Positions 1 to 8,273 of a stretch of 64,000 bases of DNA are shown piece after piece. The notes beneath the pieces were generated by a model. It saw only the letters and a program-made list of their open reading frames with translations, searched no databases and was not told the DNA's origin. Both the position numbers and the translations under genes were made by a program. Within the stretch, counting starts at the first letter, position 1. Each line of letters opens with the position of its first letter. This DNA comes from MAG-121220-bin8 sp964433845 (lineage in GTDB: Bacteria; Bacteroidota; Bacteroidia; Flavobacteriales; Flavobacteriaceae), in the NCBI GenBank assembly GCA_964433845.1, contig CAYSTA010000001.1:1-64000 (forward strand). Reading direction: 5' to 3'.

Positions 1-12
1 CTCTCGCGATCA

Positions 13-55
13 CAAAATCCCTTGTAAGTCATTGATTTACAGGGGTTTTGTTTTT
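13..55 (+). terminator. Rho-independent terminator at the window edge
   Basis: A long hairpin is visible: the arm at 13-27 pairs with 37-50 (CAAAATCCC/GGGGTTTTG plus TGTAA/TTACA, with one bulged T at 22), followed by a run of T at 51-55. It would end a plus-strand transcript that begins outside the window. The 12 bases before it (CTCTCGCGATCA) could be the 3' acceptor strand of a tRNA, but its partner strand is not in the window, so this cannot be tested here. Confidence 0.65.
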
Positions 56-117
56 ATAGTGGTAAATATAGTGGTAAGTTTGTTAAGAGTTAGCTGCTTT
101 TTGAAATATTGTAATTG

Positions 118-288
118 TTAACAATTTTCATCATTTTTTGAGCCTTTATGATACTTGTTTTTTAGGTACTTTAAACGTGATAATTCCCAAACATCATAAA
201 AGAAATTTAATTCATGCTGGCTGTATTGACCAGAACTTTCTGTTCTTTGTAGAAATAATAGTTTTGTAAATTGATTAATTGTGATTAA
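118..288 (-). pseudogene. Coding-like ORF fragment without a canonical start
   Basis: This minus-strand frame stays open for about 56 codons between an in-frame TAG (291-289) and a TAA (120-118). The translation has coding-like composition, including NQFTKLLFLQRTESSGQY followed by an aromatic stretch with FFYDVWELSRLKYL. There is no in-frame ATG, GTG or TTG near the upstream end, so it is either the 3' remnant of a broken gene or starts at ATC/ATT. No family was recognised. It lies just beside the terminator at the window edge and ends divergently from the exported protein at 313. Confidence 0.3.
259..266 (+). promoter_or_regulatory. Candidate -7 box (TAGTTTTG)
   Basis: The sequence fits the Bacteroidota -7 motif TAnnTTTG and would place the transcription start near 271, about 40 bases before the gene at 313. 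No TTTG -33 element lies at the usual spacing of about 19, so the call is weak. Confidence 0.25.
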
Positions 289-312
289 CTATGCATAATT
301 AGAAATAGTTAA

Positions 313-780
313 ATGAAACACCTCTGGGTCATATTATTTGTAATTAATTTTGTATGTGGCCAAACTAGCAAACCCCTTAGCGTAGATAGCCTTGCTTGGC
401 TTACTGGTAGTTGGCAAGGTCCAATTAATGGAAATATACTGGAAGAAACATGGCTTACACCTCGCTCAGCTACTATTGTTGCGTTAGTTCGTTCAACAAA
501 TGAATCAGGAACAGATTTTGTAGAAATTATTCATATCAAAGAAGTCAATGGCACACTAAATCTTAAGTTGCAACTTTTTGATAATTCCCTTTCGCCTATT
601 AACACTAAAGCTCACAAGTTTGTTTTAACTAAGATGGATAAGAATTATATTGAATTTAAAGGTATTAGTCAAGGTGCGCATCGAAAGCTTAGTTATGCAA
701 GACCACAAAAAGATGTATTTTATATTCGTTTTCAACCTCAGGAAGGTGATGAGGTTGAAATTCGATTGACGCAAAAATGA
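313..780 (+). CDS. Exported DUF6265-like small protein
   Basis: The 155-residue product begins with a signal peptide (MKHLWVILFVINFVCGQ, cleavage probably after about residue 16), so it is secreted or periplasmic. The mature part opens with WLTGSWQG and has EETW and a later ribbon of beta strands (GTDFVEIIHIKE, LKLQLFDNS, EFKGISQG). The W-L-x-G-x-W start and the E-x-W that follows are typical of the DUF6265 lipocalin-like family, whose function is unknown. It stands alone: a minus-strand fragment lies upstream and minus-strand genes follow. The ATG at 313 is the only start that gives a full signal peptide. Confidence 0.7.
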   Translation: MKHLWVILFVINFVCGQTSKPLSVDSLAWLTGSWQGPINGNILEETWLTPRSATIVALVRSTNESGTDFVEIIHIKEVNGTLNLKLQLFDNSLSPINTKAHKFVLTKMDKNYIEFKGISQGAHRKLSYARPQKDVFYIRFQPQEGDEVEIRLTQK

Positions 781-832
781 TATTTATATGAAAAAATATA
801 TTATAAAATGCTTTAAAATTATTTCCTAGGGA

Positions 833-928
833 TTAATAAAATGGGCTCTGTTCAAACAAGTAACTAAAAACAACAAATAAAGTAAACAAAATAGCGAGAG
901 CAATTATAAAGACATTTAGTTTTCTCAT
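833..928 (-). CDS. 31-residue single-pass membrane peptide
   Basis: A short ORF from ATG (928-926) to TAA (835-833) encodes a peptide that begins MRKLNVFIIALAILFTLF and is one uninterrupted hydrophobic segment after a basic N-terminus (RK), ending EQSPFY. This is the form of a small inner-membrane protein with its N-terminus inside the cell. It starts 32 bases downstream of the Rieske oxygenase stop on the same strand, so it could be the last gene of that transcript. No family is recognised. The evidence is composition and position only. Confidence 0.4.
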   Translation of the reverse strand: MRKLNVFIIALAILFTLFVVFSYLFEQSPFY

Positions 929-959
929 AAGTATAAAGTCATTATTAATTCTTTTAATT

Positions 960-2054
960 TTAAGAGTTCATAAAGTCTGAAATTAAATTATGGAAATGAT
1001 GCACTCCTTGTTCTCTTGTTGGAGAAAATCTTCCAGCTTTATAAAAGGAAGAATTTAAACCTATATGTACATTTTCCACAACAAACTCATCTTCTTCCTC
1101 AACTTTCTGAAGGTTATTACCAGCTCCCCTATTTAATTTAGAATTGTCAAATACATAAGATCTAAATGAAACTTTAGTAAATGATTCAGAAACAGGTTGA
1201 ACAAGATTAATTGAAACACCCCAAGGGTAGAAATTAAACATCATATTTGGGAAAACCCAATAATAGTAAGCGGCAACATTTTTCCCATAGTCAATATGTC
1301 CTTTAGGAAGATCAAAAACTTCAGAATCATCTTCACTATAACCAATTTGTAAATTACAATACTTATAAACTTCAGTAGTATAATTTTTATAGTCTAGAAC
1401 TTCATTTAAATCCTTGTGAACAAAAGGTATATGAAAACCTTCTAAATAATTGTCACAATATAAAGCCCAATGAGATTTTATATTAAAATCTTTTGATAGT
1501 GAATCATCAAATTTAAATTTATCAATTGGAAGAAATCCAATCCTTTCATTCATTTTATCTATTACTTGCTGAAAATCAAAAGCTGGGTTTAATCCAACAA
1601 AAAGTAATTTACCCCATTTTCTTAATGGAAAATTATGCAAACTATCACAGGCTCTTGGATAATTTTTAGCATCTTGAAATTCAGGCATGTATTCATATTT
1701 TCCTTTATTATCAAATCTTCTTCCATGGTACATGCATATAAGCTTTTTCATTTTTCCTGGCTCCAATACCATAATATTTCCTCTATGGGTACATACATTT
1801 GTCATGCAATTTATTTTATCATCATCCGATCTAGTAATCACAATAGGTTCTGACAGATAATCTTGCAAAAGAAAAAATGGGTATACGGAATCTTTCTCAG
1901 GAACAAGGTCTGAATCACCAATCCATTGCCAAGATTTTAAAAAAATTTTTGATTTAATTTCTTCAAAAACTGAAGCATCTTTATAAAATGAAGATGGTAA
2001 AGTTTCGGCTTTTGATATATCTGGATCAATATTATATTTATCTTTAATTGACAT
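960..2054 (-). CDS. Rieske non-heme iron oxygenase alpha subunit
   Basis: This 364-residue protein has the two domains of a ring-hydroxylating-type oxygenase. The Rieske [2Fe-2S] site is C88-x-H90 (CTHRGN) and C107-x2-H110 (CMYHG). The catalytic mononuclear iron site is in DNYLEGFHIPFVH, with H208 and H213 and a late acidic ligand near residue 325 (EDEFVVENVH). The residue bridging the two centres is Glu205, as in CntA and choline-monooxygenase-like enzymes, where many aromatic dioxygenases have Asp. A quaternary-ammonium or related small substrate is therefore an inference. No reductase gene is adjacent. It is divergent from the APC permease with 31 bases between starts. Confidence 0.85.
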   Translation of the reverse strand: MSIKDKYNIDPDISKAETLPSSFYKDASVFEEIKSKIFLKSWQWIGDSDLVPEKDSVYPFFLLQDYLSEPIVITRSDDDKINCMTNVCTHRGNIMVLEPGKMKKLICMYHGRRFDNKGKYEYMPEFQDAKNYPRACDSLHNFPLRKWGKLLFVGLNPAFDFQQVIDKMNERIGFLPIDKFKFDDSLSKDFNIKSHWALYCDNYLEGFHIPFVHKDLNEVLDYKNYTTEVYKYCNLQIGYSEDDSEVFDLPKGHIDYGKNVAAYYYWVFPNMMFNFYPWGVSINLVQPVSESFTKVSFRSYVFDNSKLNRGAGNNLQKVEEEDEFVVENVHIGLNSSFYKAGRFSPTREQGVHHFHNLISDFMNS

Positions 2055-2085
2055 AAAGAAATTTTACTGAATATAAATTTTTATT

Positions 2086-3390
2086 ATGACTCAACAAAAT
2101 GAAAAAATAGGATTATTAGCAGCAACTTCACTAATAATTGGAAATATGATTGGTGCAGGAATTTTTGTTCTTCCAGCCAGTCTAGGAAAATTTGGAAGTA
2201 TAAGTATTTTAGGTTGGATACTTACTGCTACTGGTGCTTTAGTTTTAGCTAAAATATTCAGTAATTTCAGCAAAATACTTAAAGGACAAAGTGGTGGGCC
2301 TTACATTTATTCAAAAGTAGTCTTTGGAGATTTTATTGGTTTTTTAGTTGCCTGGGGATATTGGATTTCATGCTGGGTTAATAATGCAGCAATTGCTGTA
2401 GCCATAGTAAGTGCATTAAGTTTTTTTGTTCCAGAGCTAGCAACAAATTCATTGTATGCTACATTGACAGGACTTTTTTTTATTTGGCTATTTACATATA
2501 CCTCATCAAAAGGGTTTAAATCATCAGGAAATATTCAAATTTTTACAACAATTGCAAAATTAATCCCTCTAATCTTTATCATTATTGCAGGATTATTTGT
2601 TTTTGATTTTAGCGTCTTTCCAAAGTTTAATATAACAGACCAAAGTGATTTTGAAATTTTACCAATTGTATGTGTTATGACACTCTATGCTTTTTTGGGA
2701 ATAGAATGTGCAAGCATTCCAGCTGAAAACATAAAAAATCCTGAAAACAATATACCTAAAGCTACTATGATAGGAACTGTAATTTCTACACTTATTTACA
2801 TTTTTGGAACTGTAGTTTTATTTGGGATTTTACCGACTGAAATAATAATTAATTCTCCCGCACCATTTGCAGAAGCTGGTGAAATTATTGGAGGGAAATA
2901 TGCAGGATATTTTGTTTCAGCAGGTGCAGCAATTTCAGCGATTGGTGCACTCAATGGATGGATTTTAATAACAAGTTATATGCCTATGACAATGGCAAAT
3001 GACAAACTTTTTCCGCAAGTATTCAAGAAAAAAAATAAAAAAGGATTTCCAGTTATAAGTTTGTTGGCAGGTAGTATACTTACATCATTTGTAATGACTA
3101 TGAATTTTACAGAAGGATTAGTTGATAGATTTGAATTTTTGATTCTATTAACTACATTATCTACTCTTATTCCTTATTTATTTGTTAGTGCTTCTTATAT
3201 ACTATATCATATAGGAAAAAAGCATTTAAAAATTAAAATTTTTAAATCCGCTATTCTTGGTTTTTTAGGTTTTAGTTATTCTTTATGGGCAATTTTTGGT
3301 TCAGGAATTGAATCTATATACTATGGATCTATCTTATTAATAATTGGAATACCATTTTATTACATAATGAAAATAAAAAAACCCTCTTAA
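2086..3390 (+). CDS. APC-superfamily amino acid/polyamine permease
   Basis: The product (434 residues, about 12 membrane segments) carries the APC signature near its N-terminus (NMIGAGIFVLPASLG, residues about 20-33) and a second helix with LYAFLGIECASIPAENIKNP, which is characteristic of the AdiC/PotE-like basic amino acid or polyamine exchangers. It would sit in the inner membrane. Its start is 31 bases from the divergent Rieske oxygenase, so the permease may supply the oxygenase substrate; that link is inferred from position only. The stop codon lies inside the terminator hairpin. Confidence 0.85.
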   Translation: MTQQNEKIGLLAATSLIIGNMIGAGIFVLPASLGKFGSISILGWILTATGALVLAKIFSNFSKILKGQSGGPYIYSKVVFGDFIGFLVAWGYWISCWVNNAAIAVAIVSALSFFVPELATNSLYATLTGLFFIWLFTYTSSKGFKSSGNIQIFTTIAKLIPLIFIIIAGLFVFDFSVFPKFNITDQSDFEILPIVCVMTLYAFLGIECASIPAENIKNPENNIPKATMIGTVISTLIYIFGTVVLFGILPTEIIINSPAPFAEAGEIIGGKYAGYFVSAGAAISAIGALNGWILITSYMPMTMANDKLFPQVFKKKNKKGFPVISLLAGSILTSFVMTMNFTEGLVDRFEFLILLTTLSTLIPYLFVSASYILYHIGKKHLKIKIFKSAILGFLGFSYSLWAIFGSGIESIYYGSILLIIGIPFYYIMKIKKPS

Positions 3391-3405
3391 AAGAGGGTTT
3401 TTTTA
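3376..3405. terminator. Bidirectional terminator
   Basis: CCCTCTT and AAGAGGG (3382-3397) form a perfect stem with A-runs on the left and a T-run on the right. It ends the permease on the plus strand and, by the A-run, can also end the minus-strand lipoprotein/HMA/TonB-receptor transcript. The permease stop codon (3388-3390) is in the loop region. Confidence 0.8.
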
Positions 3406-3426
3406 TAATTAAGTAATCATTTCCTT

Positions 3427-4113
3427 CTATTTAGGATCTTGATATTTGTAATAATCTTCTACAGGAATCATTAGGTGATCATAACCGGTCCCTTTAAACA
3501 TAACATATGGAGCTCCAGTATTAAAATTAGTAGATTGACCTTCTAATGAAGCTGGATCTTTTGGAAATAGCATTAAATGCGGTCCTGATTCAATCCATTC
3601 ACCATCAGCTTTTGCTTTTGCAACGCCTTCCTCATCAATAACAAGGTGTTTTCTATTATCCTCACCCATATCTCCATGCAACATCCATGCCCATCCATCA
3701 GCATCCATTTCAGGAGTTTGTCCACTCATAAAAGCCATTGCCCATTTCAAAGCTGGACCATCTCCAACCATTGGCATAGCTTCATGTGGGTCTTTCCATC
3801 CATTTTCTGGATCAGCCATTCCTCTAGGATTAGCTGCCATTGCTGTCCAACCATTAGTTCCTTCTCTAAGAACTGTCCCATCAACATCAATAACAGTACA
3901 GTTAGCAGCTATATAAGAAGGTGCAGCTGTACTATAAGCCCAAACTTTCCATTCTGTTGACGTATGAGGCCCTTCAGGTTCTCCATTGGACACAACCTTT
4001 TCTATCTCAATAATTTCAGGTTCTGGAGTAAATGAGTCAGTTATTTTTTTAACAGCAGTGTTATTACAAGATGTAAGTATACATAATGTAAATAATAATA
4101 ATATTTTTTTCAT
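3427..4113 (-). CDS. Lipoprotein of unknown function
   Basis: The 228-residue protein has a lipoprotein signal (MKKILLLFTLCILTSC, lipid-anchored Cys16). After a linker the mature domain is rich in Trp, Met, His and acidic residues (STEWKVWAYSTAAPSYIA, GWKDPHEAMPMVGDGPALKW, WAWMLHGDMGEDNRK) and ends GYDHLMIPVEDYYKYQ. I do not recognise the family. The conserved look of the Trp/His/Met motifs suggests a globular envelope protein that may bind a ligand or metal. It is the last gene before the shared terminator, 42 bases downstream of the HMA-domain genes, and may belong to the same transcript. Confidence 0.7.
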   Translation of the reverse strand: MKKILLLFTLCILTSCNNTAVKKITDSFTPEPEIIEIEKVVSNGEPEGPHTSTEWKVWAYSTAAPSYIAANCTVIDVDGTVLREGTNGWTAMAANPRGMADPENGWKDPHEAMPMVGDGPALKWAMAFMSGQTPEMDADGWAWMLHGDMGEDNRKHLVIDEEGVAKAKADGEWIESGPHLMLFPKDPASLEGQSTNFNTGAPYVMFKGTGYDHLMIPVEDYYKYQDPK

Positions 4114-4155
4114 AATGTTTTTGTTTTGTTATTGTTAATCTAAATTTAATAAAAA

Positions 4156-4557
4156 TTAATTTATTTTCACTTGCATATTAGGATCATATTTACAACAAAA
4201 TGGTAAATTTTCATACTTATCCATGTCATAATCTACTAATTCAGTACCATAACCTGAATTAGCAATAGCTTGATGAACGCTCAGTAAATCTATAATTTGA
4301 GAATCATAAACTAAGTTAAGCTGTTTAGTTTCTTTGTTCCAATCTGCAGTAATTACCCCATTTAATGAATATGCAGCTGATTCAATTGTTTCTTTACACA
4401 TTCCGCAATTACCCTTAACTCCAAAAGAAGTTTCTGTACCCATAAGTTCAACTATTTTTTCAGGGTTTGGTTCAACGTTTGAAGATTTGGAACCAAATAC
4501 AATAATAGTGTATCCTGCTATTAGCACAATACCTAAAATTAATATGTTCTTTTTCAT
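4156..4557 (-). CDS. Membrane-anchored heavy-metal-associated domain protein
   Basis: A hydrophobic N-terminal segment (residues 4-22) anchors a ferredoxin-like HMA domain in this 133-residue protein. The metal-binding motif is C51-G-M-C54 (FGVKGNCGMCKETIES) and the fold continues through GVITADWNKETKQLNL. A vicinal Cys pair (LPFCCKYD) lies near the C-terminus. HMA domains carry Cu(I) or similar soft metals, so it is probably a periplasm-facing metal chaperone or sink. It follows the other HMA gene by 9 bases and the TonB receptor, so a metal-uptake or tolerance operon is likely. Confidence 0.8.
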   Translation of the reverse strand: MKKNILILGIVLIAGYTIIVFGSKSSNVEPNPEKIVELMGTETSFGVKGNCGMCKETIESAAYSLNGVITADWNKETKQLNLVYDSQIIDLLSVHQAIANSGYGTELVDYDMDKYENLPFCCKYDPNMQVKIN

Positions 4558-4566
4558 TTTTTAACT

Positions 4567-4905
4567 TTAATGGATTGATAATGTTCTATAATAACAACAT
4601 TCTGGCAAGCTTTTATATACTTCATCAGTTGCTATATATTTATCTGTATCATGGCCAAATTCAGCAATATTCTTATGAACACTATCAATATTTACTTTTT
4701 TTGAATTATATATAATAGAGAGATTGTTTGAATTAACATCCCAAATGGCATATTTTACACCTTTAATTTTAACTGTTCCTTTTTCAATTCTTAATTTACA
4801 CATTTCACAAACTCCACTAACCTTAAAGGAAGTTTTTACAGTTTTATTATCTTGACTATAAACGAAACTGCTAATAAAAAAAAGTAAAACAAATAAATAT
4901 TTCAT
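4567..4905 (-). CDS. Periplasmic heavy-metal-associated domain protein
   Basis: The 112-residue product has a cleavable signal peptide (MKYLFVLLFFISSFVYSQ) and one HMA domain with C33-E-M-C36 (VSGVCEMCKLRIEKG). The C-terminus has a vicinal Cys pair (LPECCYYR), the same feature as its neighbour at 4156. It is expected to bind Cu(I) or another thiophilic metal in the periplasm. It lies 13 bases after the TonB-dependent receptor, which fits hand-over of metal between outer-membrane receptor and periplasmic carriers. The metal itself is not shown by the sequence. Confidence 0.8.
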   Translation of the reverse strand: MKYLFVLLFFISSFVYSQDNKTVKTSFKVSGVCEMCKLRIEKGTVKIKGVKYAIWDVNSNNLSIIYNSKKVNIDSVHKNIAEFGHDTDKYIATDEVYKSLPECCYYRTLSIH

Positions 4906-4918
4906 AATTGATTTAAAG

Positions 4919-7156
4919 TTACAATTTTAATCTAATTCCTATATACACCATTGGGCCCATAATTGGAGCATAAATTTGAGAGCTATCAAAATTTATTCCA
5001 AATGGGTTTGTAGAATCAAGAATAGGATTAACCTGATTATAATTACCTATATTTTCACCACCAACATATACCTCAAATTTTGAAGAAAACACTCTGGTTA
5101 ATTGAGTATTTATTAAGTTATACGAAGGTGAAAACCCATTTGATGTAATTAAAGAAGGGTACATAGAATGTAATGGCAACCTTTGTTTTCCTATCCAGTT
5201 ATAGGTAATATCGTATCTCCAATAAGAACCATTTTGAATAGGTTTTGATGAAAAATCTATATTGGTAAAAAATCTGTTTTTAGGAGTCAATGGATTTTGT
5301 TTAAACCCTGAATTATATTGTTTTTTTACTACATAGTTTTTATAAGCTGATTTAAATCTTATGTTATTTGATATTTGATAATCTAATTCTATTTGAAAAC
5401 TCTTAGCAAAACTTTTTCCATCAAGATTATAAAAATGTAATTCGCCTTGCTTTTCCCAATCAACAACGATTTGATTTATAAAATCAGTAATGTAATAATC
5501 CACAGTTATATCACCCTCCTGATTATTAAGTGAGAAACCTTGTCGAAAACTAATGCCATAATTCGAGGCCTTTTCAGATTCTAATCCATAAAAGTTCCCA
5601 TTATTATTATCAATATAAATCTTTCGACCGGTTGAAAAAACTCCCTGATTCTCAGAAAAAATATTAGATGATTTTCTTCCAGATCCAACTGAAAATCTAA
5701 AAACTGATTTTTCTAATGGCTGATATCTAATATGAAATCTGGGAGTAAAAAAAGAACCTAGATTATTATGAAAATCGTATCTCAAACCAGCTATCAAACT
5801 TAACTTTTCTAAATCATCATAACTATATTCAAAAAAACTTCCAAATGATTTATCTTTTCTGTTATAATTTCTTTTTTCAGTATCAACAATTTCATCAAAA
5901 TCATCATAAGAGTAACTGAAGCCTGCTTTAAACTTATGCATTGTATTTCCTAGAATTGAATTATAAATAAAATTTGAATAAAAACTGTTCTGATTTATAT
6001 TATAATCTCTTATTCCAAAAAAAGATTTTTGTTCATGGCTTGAATAAGCAATTTGAGCTCCAATCGTCTCATAAGGAATTTCTGGATTTACATAACCAAA
6101 TTTAAAGTTTGAATCAAATCTATTAGTATTAATTTCGCTTAGCCATGGCAACCTTTTAACTTTCATATTATCAACATCTTCACCTGAATCTTTTTCATTT
6201 TTCATAAATCTGAATCCTAAAAAACCTACTACTCCTTTTTCCAAATCTGTATATTGCCATCTATTAAAAAAATTGAATCCTTTGTAGGTTGGGTGATCTA
6301 AAAATCCATCAGAATTATTATCATGAATAGTAGAGTTCTTATCGGCATGAAGAAAAAATCCTGTACTAAATTTTTCATTTAGTTTTTTATTTAAATGTAA
6401 ATTCATTTCTTTTCTTCCCATATTAGAACTAAAAACATTTATAAAAATAGGCGCATCATTTATTGGTTTTTTTAATTCTACGTTTATTTGGCCTGAAATA
6501 CTTTCAAATCCATTTACAACACTTCCCATTCCCTTAGTAATCTGCATACTTTCTACCCAAGTTCCAGGAATAAATGACAATCCAAAAACTTGAGAGGCTC
6601 CTCTTACCATAGGAATATTTTCTTCTGTAATCAATAAGTATGGGCTTTCTAAACCAAGCATTCTAACCTGTTTTACTCCAGTAATTGCATTTGAATAACT
6701 TACGTCGATTGATGGGTTTGTTTCAAAACTTTCCGAAATATTACAACAAGCTGCCTTTAATAATTCATCACTTGAAACATTAACAATATTTTGTGTTTTA
6801 AAATATGATTTTTGAATTGTATTTTTTCGTTTTGAAACAATAACCTCATCTAAATCATTAGATTCATTGGTTAAAATGTGATCATAATTTATAATCTTAT
6901 TAATTGTAACTACATCTTCTTTAAACCCCAGCATTTTAAATACTAATAAATTAGTTGATTTAATAAAGGGTATGGAATAATTTCCATTTACATCTGAAAT
7001 TACTCCAACAGAAGATTCTTGCCAATAAATACTTACTCCTTCTAAAGGAATTAATTCATTATCATTATTTACAAATGAAACTTTACCATTTAATAACTCT
7101 TGAGAATAAGATTTTGAAAACAATAGTAAAGCAAAAAGAAATAATCTAATTTTCAT
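4919..7156 (-). CDS. TonB-dependent outer-membrane receptor, probably metal-related
   Basis: This 745-residue receptor has a signal peptide (to about residue 19), a carboxypeptidase-regulatory-like beta domain (about 20-100), a TonB plug with KAACCNISESFETNPSIDV (about 135-155) and a beta-barrel ending in the hydrophobic YIGIRLKL. The Cys137-Cys138 pair at the start of the plug echoes the vicinal Cys pairs in the two HMA proteins that follow it. Import of a metal or metal complex, most likely copper, is inferred from these neighbours. Its ATG overlaps the stop of the DUF3089 gene by 4 bases, so the four genes are probably one operon. Confidence 0.85.
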   Translation of the reverse strand: MKIRLFLFALLLFSKSYSQELLNGKVSFVNNDNELIPLEGVSIYWQESSVGVISDVNGNYSIPFIKSTNLLVFKMLGFKEDVVTINKIINYDHILTNESNDLDEVIVSKRKNTIQKSYFKTQNIVNVSSDELLKAACCNISESFETNPSIDVSYSNAITGVKQVRMLGLESPYLLITEENIPMVRGASQVFGLSFIPGTWVESMQITKGMGSVVNGFESISGQINVELKKPINDAPIFINVFSSNMGRKEMNLHLNKKLNEKFSTGFFLHADKNSTIHDNNSDGFLDHPTYKGFNFFNRWQYTDLEKGVVGFLGFRFMKNEKDSGEDVDNMKVKRLPWLSEINTNRFDSNFKFGYVNPEIPYETIGAQIAYSSHEQKSFFGIRDYNINQNSFYSNFIYNSILGNTMHKFKAGFSYSYDDFDEIVDTEKRNYNRKDKSFGSFFEYSYDDLEKLSLIAGLRYDFHNNLGSFFTPRFHIRYQPLEKSVFRFSVGSGRKSSNIFSENQGVFSTGRKIYIDNNNGNFYGLESEKASNYGISFRQGFSLNNQEGDITVDYYITDFINQIVVDWEKQGELHFYNLDGKSFAKSFQIELDYQISNNIRFKSAYKNYVVKKQYNSGFKQNPLTPKNRFFTNIDFSSKPIQNGSYWRYDITYNWIGKQRLPLHSMYPSLITSNGFSPSYNLINTQLTRVFSSKFEVYVGGENIGNYNQVNPILDSTNPFGINFDSSQIYAPIMGPMVYIGIRLKL

Positions 7157-8205
7157 TTATTAAGAAAAGTCTTAGCTCGGTTAATTGAATTTATTCTGAT
7201 ATCCTCCCAAAATAAATTAATGTCAGCTTTATGATAATCCTTTACTGTTGAAACCAATATTTTTTTAAATATCCCCATTTTAGGTAATTTGATATAAACT
7301 TTATCATCTATATCTTCAATTTTTACAGTGTTTGGATATATTTTTTTATTAAAATAAAGAAAACCTTTATGGTCTTCATAGGTAGACGTTTTATTATTGT
7401 CCCAAGTTATAGGATTAGAACACAATGCCCCTTTTATCCAATCCCTATCAACAGTAAGTGAAGCTTTATTTGTCTTCCTCTCAGACATTAATCGATATGT
7501 ATTCCATGTAACAAAACCACCTGTTTCATTTTTGGAATCCATTAATTTTAAATTAACAAAATCTTTATCAGTAATTTTAGTACCAATTAGATACGCAGCA
7601 ACCAATTTATCTTGAAGAGGTTTTCCATCAAAAAATTCTTGTAATATTTTTTTAGCATGACCTGCTCCTTGACTATGTCCAGCTAATATGATTGGTTTAT
7701 TATTATTATATTTTTCTAAAAAAACTTCAAAAGCTTTTTTTATATCATTATAAGCTAATTGATAAGCTTGCTCTCCTCCATTTAACCAAAAAGATTCTCT
7801 AAAAACTCTTATGTGAGCTTGTCTATAATGAGGAACAAACAAATCTCCAACACTAGCCCACGCTGAGGCTTGGTATTTAACACTAGAAGAATTTACAAAA
7901 TCTCTCATATTGGGATCATAAATATCAGAATTCCATGATGTGTTTTTATTATCCCAAAATAAAGTTGGATGAATAAAAAAAACGTTTACATCTAATTTAT
8001 CATTTTCATTAATAAAATAATTTAATTCTTTATTATCTTTTAAAGGGTGGACGGCCCAAGAATCCAATTTATTATAGTTGGGGGGTTCAGGTGCTTTAAA
8101 ACTTCCATATTCCTCACTAGAATATTCAGAGGAATTATTGAATTCTGACAATAAACCACATGAAGAGAAAGAGAGAAAAATTATAATTAAAAAACAACGT
8201 TTCAT
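7153..8205 (-). CDS. DUF3089 alpha/beta-hydrolase-like lipoprotein
   Basis: The 350-residue product is a lipoprotein (FLSFSSC, Cys16) with the DUF3089 N-terminal region (WAVHPLKDNKE, VNVFFIHPTLFWDNK) and an alpha/beta-hydrolase nucleophile elbow GHSQGAGH with Ser178. It is likely to be a lipase or esterase exposed in the envelope, with unknown substrate. It is the first gene of the TonB-receptor/HMA operon (4-base ATGA overlap). The region upstream is shared with the divergent sodC gene, so both could respond to metal or oxidative stress; that is inference. Confidence 0.75.
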   Translation of the reverse strand: MKRCFLIIIFLSFSSCGLLSEFNNSSEYSSEEYGSFKAPEPPNYNKLDSWAVHPLKDNKELNYFINENDKLDVNVFFIHPTLFWDNKNTSWNSDIYDPNMRDFVNSSSVKYQASAWASVGDLFVPHYRQAHIRVFRESFWLNGGEQAYQLAYNDIKKAFEVFLEKYNNNKPIILAGHSQGAGHAKKILQEFFDGKPLQDKLVAAYLIGTKITDKDFVNLKLMDSKNETGGFVTWNTYRLMSERKTNKASLTVDRDWIKGALCSNPITWDNNKTSTYEDHKGFLYFNKKIYPNTVKIEDIDDKVYIKLPKMGIFKKILVSTVKDYHKADINLFWEDIRINSINRAKTFLNK

Positions 8206-8273
8206 AATGTAAAATTAACAACAAAAATCATGCAAAATAAATATTTTACTAATTTTATAATAAAAGAATTCTT

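Noticed and set aside
1..12. tRNA 3' end at the window edge
   Set aside because: Only about 12 bases are present; the pairing strand is outside the window, so it is mentioned but not annotated.
1635..1853. Antisense ORFs inside the Rieske oxygenase, ppk1, sulfatase and dnaK genes
   Set aside because: They are shadows of strongly supported genes and have no start context or recognisable protein sequence.
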